Shown: piece after piece, positions 61,725 through 64,000 of the stretch
Layout of the letters: each line of letters opens with the position of its first letter
Numbering within the stretch: the stretch's first letter is position 1
From: Cyclobacteriaceae bacterium
GTDB lineage: Bacteria; Bacteroidota; Bacteroidia; Cytophagales; Cyclobacteriaceae
NCBI GenBank assembly: GCA_025455015.1
Contig: JALONI010000001.1
Location: forward strand, 30,921-94,920
Direction: 5' to 3'
DNA length: 64,000 nt
Notes under the pieces: model-generated
What the model was told of the DNA's origin: nothing
The model's database searches: none
Seen by the model: only the letters and a program-made list of their open reading frames with translations
Translations under genes and position numbers: made by a program

Positions 61725-62414
61725 TTACGCAATTGACTTTAGAAACTCGCGTTCGAGCAGATCAGATCTGCGCACCACGTTGCGCAACCACGCCAACCGG
61801 ATAACTTCTTTCTCCTCGTCCGGCAATTGCCAGGCAATGCCGCTTGATTGGCGAAGCTTGTTCAGTAACGTACTGAGGCAGATGGCCGAGCTGACAGAGA
61901 TATTCAGACTTTCGGTAAAGCCCGCCATGGGAATGTGCACTTTTTGATCGGTATACGCGCGGGCGGAATCCGAAATCCCCTTCCATTCGTTGCCCATCAC
62001 CAACGCCACCGGCTTATCCACGGGCACGTCAAAAATGGAGAGCCCATCGGGTGCGGGGTCGGTCACTACGATTTGATAACCTTTTTCCTTGAGGTGTTGA
62101 AAACACGCGCGGGTATTGTCGCGGCCGCGGCCTTTGTGCCGGATCAAATTTACCCAATGATGTGAACCCTTTAATACCTTTTTGTTCGTGCCGTATTTGC
62201 TGTAGTTTTCAACAATGTGGATGTCCTGCAGGCCCAGGCACTCGCAGGTGCGCACCACGGCACTCGCGTTCTGCGATTGCACAATATCTTCTAACACCAC
62301 CGTTACGTGGCGGGTGCGTTGCGCCAACACGCGTTCCATAAAGTCGCGCTTATGGTCGGTGACGTACTGTTGAAAAAAGGCCGTGAGTCGTTGGTTTTTT
62401 TCTGCTTCGGTCAT
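61725..62414 (-). CDS. TrmH-family tRNA/rRNA 2'-O-methyltransferase
   Basis: 229 residues from the ATG at 62414. SPOUT-fold motifs: 'QNASAVVRTCECLGLQDIHIVENYS' (motif 1), 'VALVMGNEWKGISDSARAYTDQKVHIPM' (motif 2, SAM) and 'ESLNISVSSAICLSTLLNKLR' (motif 3). It most resembles TrmH, which 2'-O-methylates G18 of tRNA, rather than the longer rRNA enzymes. A TACTTTCG-like -7 sequence is on the minus strand at 62446-62453. The gene is followed by the SanA gene on the same strand. Confidence 0.9.
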   Translation of the reverse strand: MTEAEKNQRLTAFFQQYVTDHKRDFMERVLAQRTRHVTVVLEDIVQSQNASAVVRTCECLGLQDIHIVENYSKYGTNKKVLKGSHHWVNLIRHKGRGRDNTRACFQHLKEKGYQIVVTDPAPDGLSIFDVPVDKPVALVMGNEWKGISDSARAYTDQKVHIPMAGFTESLNISVSSAICLSTLLNKLRQSSGIAWQLPDEEKEVIRLAWLRNVVRRSDLLEREFLKSIA

Positions 62415-62504
62415 AAACAAAACAACGGGACGGGCGTTGTAATGGCGAAAGTAAGAAGAGTTTTTGGCTTACTGTGTGGGGCGCCATTTTGACGCAAAGG
62501 CACT

Positions 62505-63197
62505 ATGAAAAAAAATTATCTCGTCATTGGCGGAAGTACCGGCATCGGGTTGGCACTGGCGCGGCACTTGAAGGCGCAAGGACATGGCACCTGGGTGGCG
62601 GCCCGAAGAACCATCATCGAACCCGGTATCGAGTCGCAGGTCTTTGACGCGGTGCGCGAAGACGCATCCGCACTCACCCTGCCGGACGCCCTGGATGGAT
62701 TGGCCTATTGCCCGGGCAGCATTAACTTAAAACCTTTCCATCGACTCACCGATCAGGAGTTTACTGACGACTTTCAATTGAACGTGATGGGTGCCGTAAA
62801 GGCCGTACGTAGCTTGCTTCCACGCCTAAAGGCAGCCGATACTGCATCCGTAGTGTTCTTCAGTACCGTGGCCGTGGCGCAAGGCATGCCCTTTCATGCT
62901 TCCGTGGCTGCCGCCAAAGGTGCGTTAGAGGGACTGACGAAATCGCTGGCAGCCGAGTGGGCTCCCAAAATACGCGTCAATTGCATTGCCCCTTCGCTAA
63001 CCGACACACCGTTGGCGGCCCGGCTGCTGGCGTCTGACGAAAAGAAGAAAGCCTCGGCCGAGCGACATCCGCTCAAACGGGTGGGCGAGGCGGAAGACAT
63101 CGCCAACATGGCGGCATTCTTGTTGTCCGATCAGGCGCGTTGGATCAGCGGCCAGATTCTGGGCGTGGATGGGGGAATGTCAACGTTGCGGGTTTAG
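62505..63197 (+). CDS. SDR-family NAD(P)-dependent oxidoreductase
   Basis: 230 residues. The Rossmann motif 'VIGGSTGIGLALARHLKAQG' is at the N-terminus. 'LAYCPGSINLKPFHRL' is the N-Ala-Gly-like strand, where the usual NNAG is replaced by YCPG. The catalytic 'VFFSTVAVAQGMPFHASVAAAKGALEGLTKSLAAEW' has Ser, and the expected Tyr-x3-Lys appears as 'HASVAAAKG', that is His-x-x-x-x-x-x-Lys with no Tyr. So the active-site Tyr seems to be missing. The substrate is unknown. It ends at the intergenic repeat at 63196. Confidence 0.88.
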   Translation: MKKNYLVIGGSTGIGLALARHLKAQGHGTWVAARRTIIEPGIESQVFDAVREDASALTLPDALDGLAYCPGSINLKPFHRLTDQEFTDDFQLNVMGAVKAVRSLLPRLKAADTASVVFFSTVAVAQGMPFHASVAAAKGALEGLTKSLAAEWAPKIRVNCIAPSLTDTPLAARLLASDEKKKASAERHPLKRVGEAEDIANMAAFLLSDQARWISGQILGVDGGMSTLRV

Positions 63198-63256
63198 GCA
63201 ATAGGCAATGGGCGTCAGACGTTGAACCCGAAGCCCTGAACTTTCAATTTCAATTC
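63196..63256. repeat. Short copy of the AGGCAATAGGCAAT / ACTTTCA intergenic repeat
   Basis: TAGGCAATAGGCAATGGGC begins on the stop codon of the SDR gene. About 30 bases later comes GAACTTTCAATTTCAATTC (63239-63257). The order and strand are the same as in the larger repeat at 26450, where the first part also follows a + strand gene stop. Confidence 0.7.
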
Positions 63257-63260
63257 TTCC

Positions 63261-63268
63261 TACCTTTG
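63261..63268 (+). promoter_or_regulatory. TACCTTTG -7 box for the M15 peptidase gene
   Basis: TACCTTTG 19 bases before the ATG at 63288. There is no clear -33 TTG at 19-20 bases upstream. It overlaps the end of the short repeat. Confidence 0.45.
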
Positions 63269-63287
63269 CACCGTCCGAAGTGTGCGT

Positions 63288-64000
63288 ATGCGTTTGATGA
63301 TCTTTTTGTTGATGAGTGTGCCGCTCACACAAGCCGTGGCACAAATGATGCCGCTGGCCTACACGCCTGAGCATGCGGCCCACGCGGCTGACCTTCAATG
63401 TGTATTTGCGCCCGAACCGATCCTCGAAGCCGAACCTGACTCGCTCTACGCGTGGCTGCGCTGGAAAACCGTGGCCAATTTTGCCTATGGCAAAGACCGT
63501 GGCAACCTGCCCATGATAGCCGATCTCGAGGCCCTGCATCCCTACTTTCGCGACAAGGTAAAGGTGTTGGTGGCGCGTTGCCGCGAAAAGGGCATCACAT
63601 TGGCCGTGGTGGAAACGTTTCGCACGCATGCCAAGCAAAACGAGTACAAAAGCATGGGAAAAAACTACACACGCTCCAAAGGGGGGCGATCCAAACATCA
63701 ATACGGGCTGGCGGTAGATGTGGTACCCATCCAAGACTCGGTGGCCATCTGGGACAACCGCGCGCTGTGGCGAAAAATCGGTGCCGAAGGCGAGCGGCTG
63801 GGCCTGCGGTGGGGCGGCCGCTGGCGCAGTTTGTACGACCCCGGTCATTTTGAATGGACGGGCGGCCTGGGCTCCCATTCGCTGGCGCAAGGGGTGTTTC
63901 CCTCGGTACCCAAACCCACGTTGTACCCCACGCTTACCCGCGAGTTGACCCAACTGCAAACCTATTGGCAAGCGTGGGAAGCCGAACAGGGAACGCAGGC
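63288..64000 (+). CDS. M15-family peptidase, 3' end outside the window
   Basis: The frame is open to the window end (237 codons seen), so it is truncated by the edge. Signal peptide: 'MRLMIFLLMSVPLTQAVAQ'. The M15 signature is seen: 'GITLAVVETFRTHAKQNE', then 'SKHQYGLAVDVVPI' (His and Asp zinc ligands) and 'GLRWGGRWRSLYDPGHFEW' (third zinc His). That matches L-alanyl-D-glutamate or D,D-carboxypeptidases that cut peptidoglycan stem peptides. It comes right after the short intergenic repeat and a TACCTTTG box. Confidence 0.9.
   Translation, partial: MRLMIFLLMSVPLTQAVAQMMPLAYTPEHAAHAADLQCVFAPEPILEAEPDSLYAWLRWKTVANFAYGKDRGNLPMIADLEALHPYFRDKVKVLVARCREKGITLAVVETFRTHAKQNEYKSMGKNYTRSKGGRSKHQYGLAVDVVPIQDSVAIWDNRALWRKIGAEGERLGLRWGGRWRSLYDPGHFEWTGGLGSHSLAQGVFPSVPKPTLYPTLTRELTQLQTYWQAWEAEQGTQ

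Overview
The window reads as a chromosomal piece of a fairly G+C-rich Bacteroidota, most likely a Cytophagales-type bacterium. This rests on a type A sorting domain (type IX secretion), SusC-style TonB receptors, DUF5686, DUF4136 and DUF3108 proteins, topoisomerase IV of Bacteroidota type, near-absence of Shine-Dalgarno sites, and several promoters with the TAnnTTTG -7 box. No insertion sequence, integrase, CRISPR array or phage gene was seen. The first and last genes are cut by the window edges.

Layout. 0-8 kb: the end of a PASTA protein, a T9SS-secreted protein, an M50 protease, two small membrane proteins, GAPDH, an ArsC/Spx-like protein and a TonB receptor. 8-14 kb: a topoisomerase IV operon, parE - satD-like - small membrane protein - parC, all on the minus strand. 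Three perfectly spaced 19-bp palindromes lie between parE and the satD-like gene. 14-26.5 kb: housekeeping and metabolic genes (fatty acid hydroxylase, 3-hydroxyacyl-CoA dehydrogenase, MscL, a PAS histidine kinase with its response regulator, DapD, a glycosyltransferase, an ammonium transporter, an amidohydrolase). A low-complexity repeat at 26.45-26.68 kb has a short relative at 63.2 kb.

27.7-41.2 kb: a tRNA-Arg(CCT) is followed by a visibly more AT-rich accessory block. It holds a decayed small gene, stress-type proteins (DUF1003, DUF4136), a five-gene metal-efflux operon (TolC - adaptor - PII-like DUF190 - CzcA-type pump - BamA-like barrel) and a regulatory cluster (CHASE3 histidine kinase, USP-like protein, ECF sigma factor, LuxR response regulator). 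41.3-47 kb: a second RND system of the multidrug AcrAB-TolC type.

47-64 kb: envelope and housekeeping genes, namely a SWIB/histone-H1-like protein, a large AsmA-like protein, SMP-30, DUF1295 and M3 peptidase proteins, a LolE-like permease, a NamZ-type muramidase, a DUF5686 outer membrane protein, a SanA/YdcF protein, a TrmH methyltransferase, an SDR enzyme, and an M15 peptidase that runs off the end.

The best candidates for something undescribed are the satD-like/membrane pair embedded in the topoisomerase IV operon with its palindrome array, and the extended metal-efflux operon carrying a PII-like protein and a BamA-type barrel. All domain calls are from reading sequence; no database search was run.
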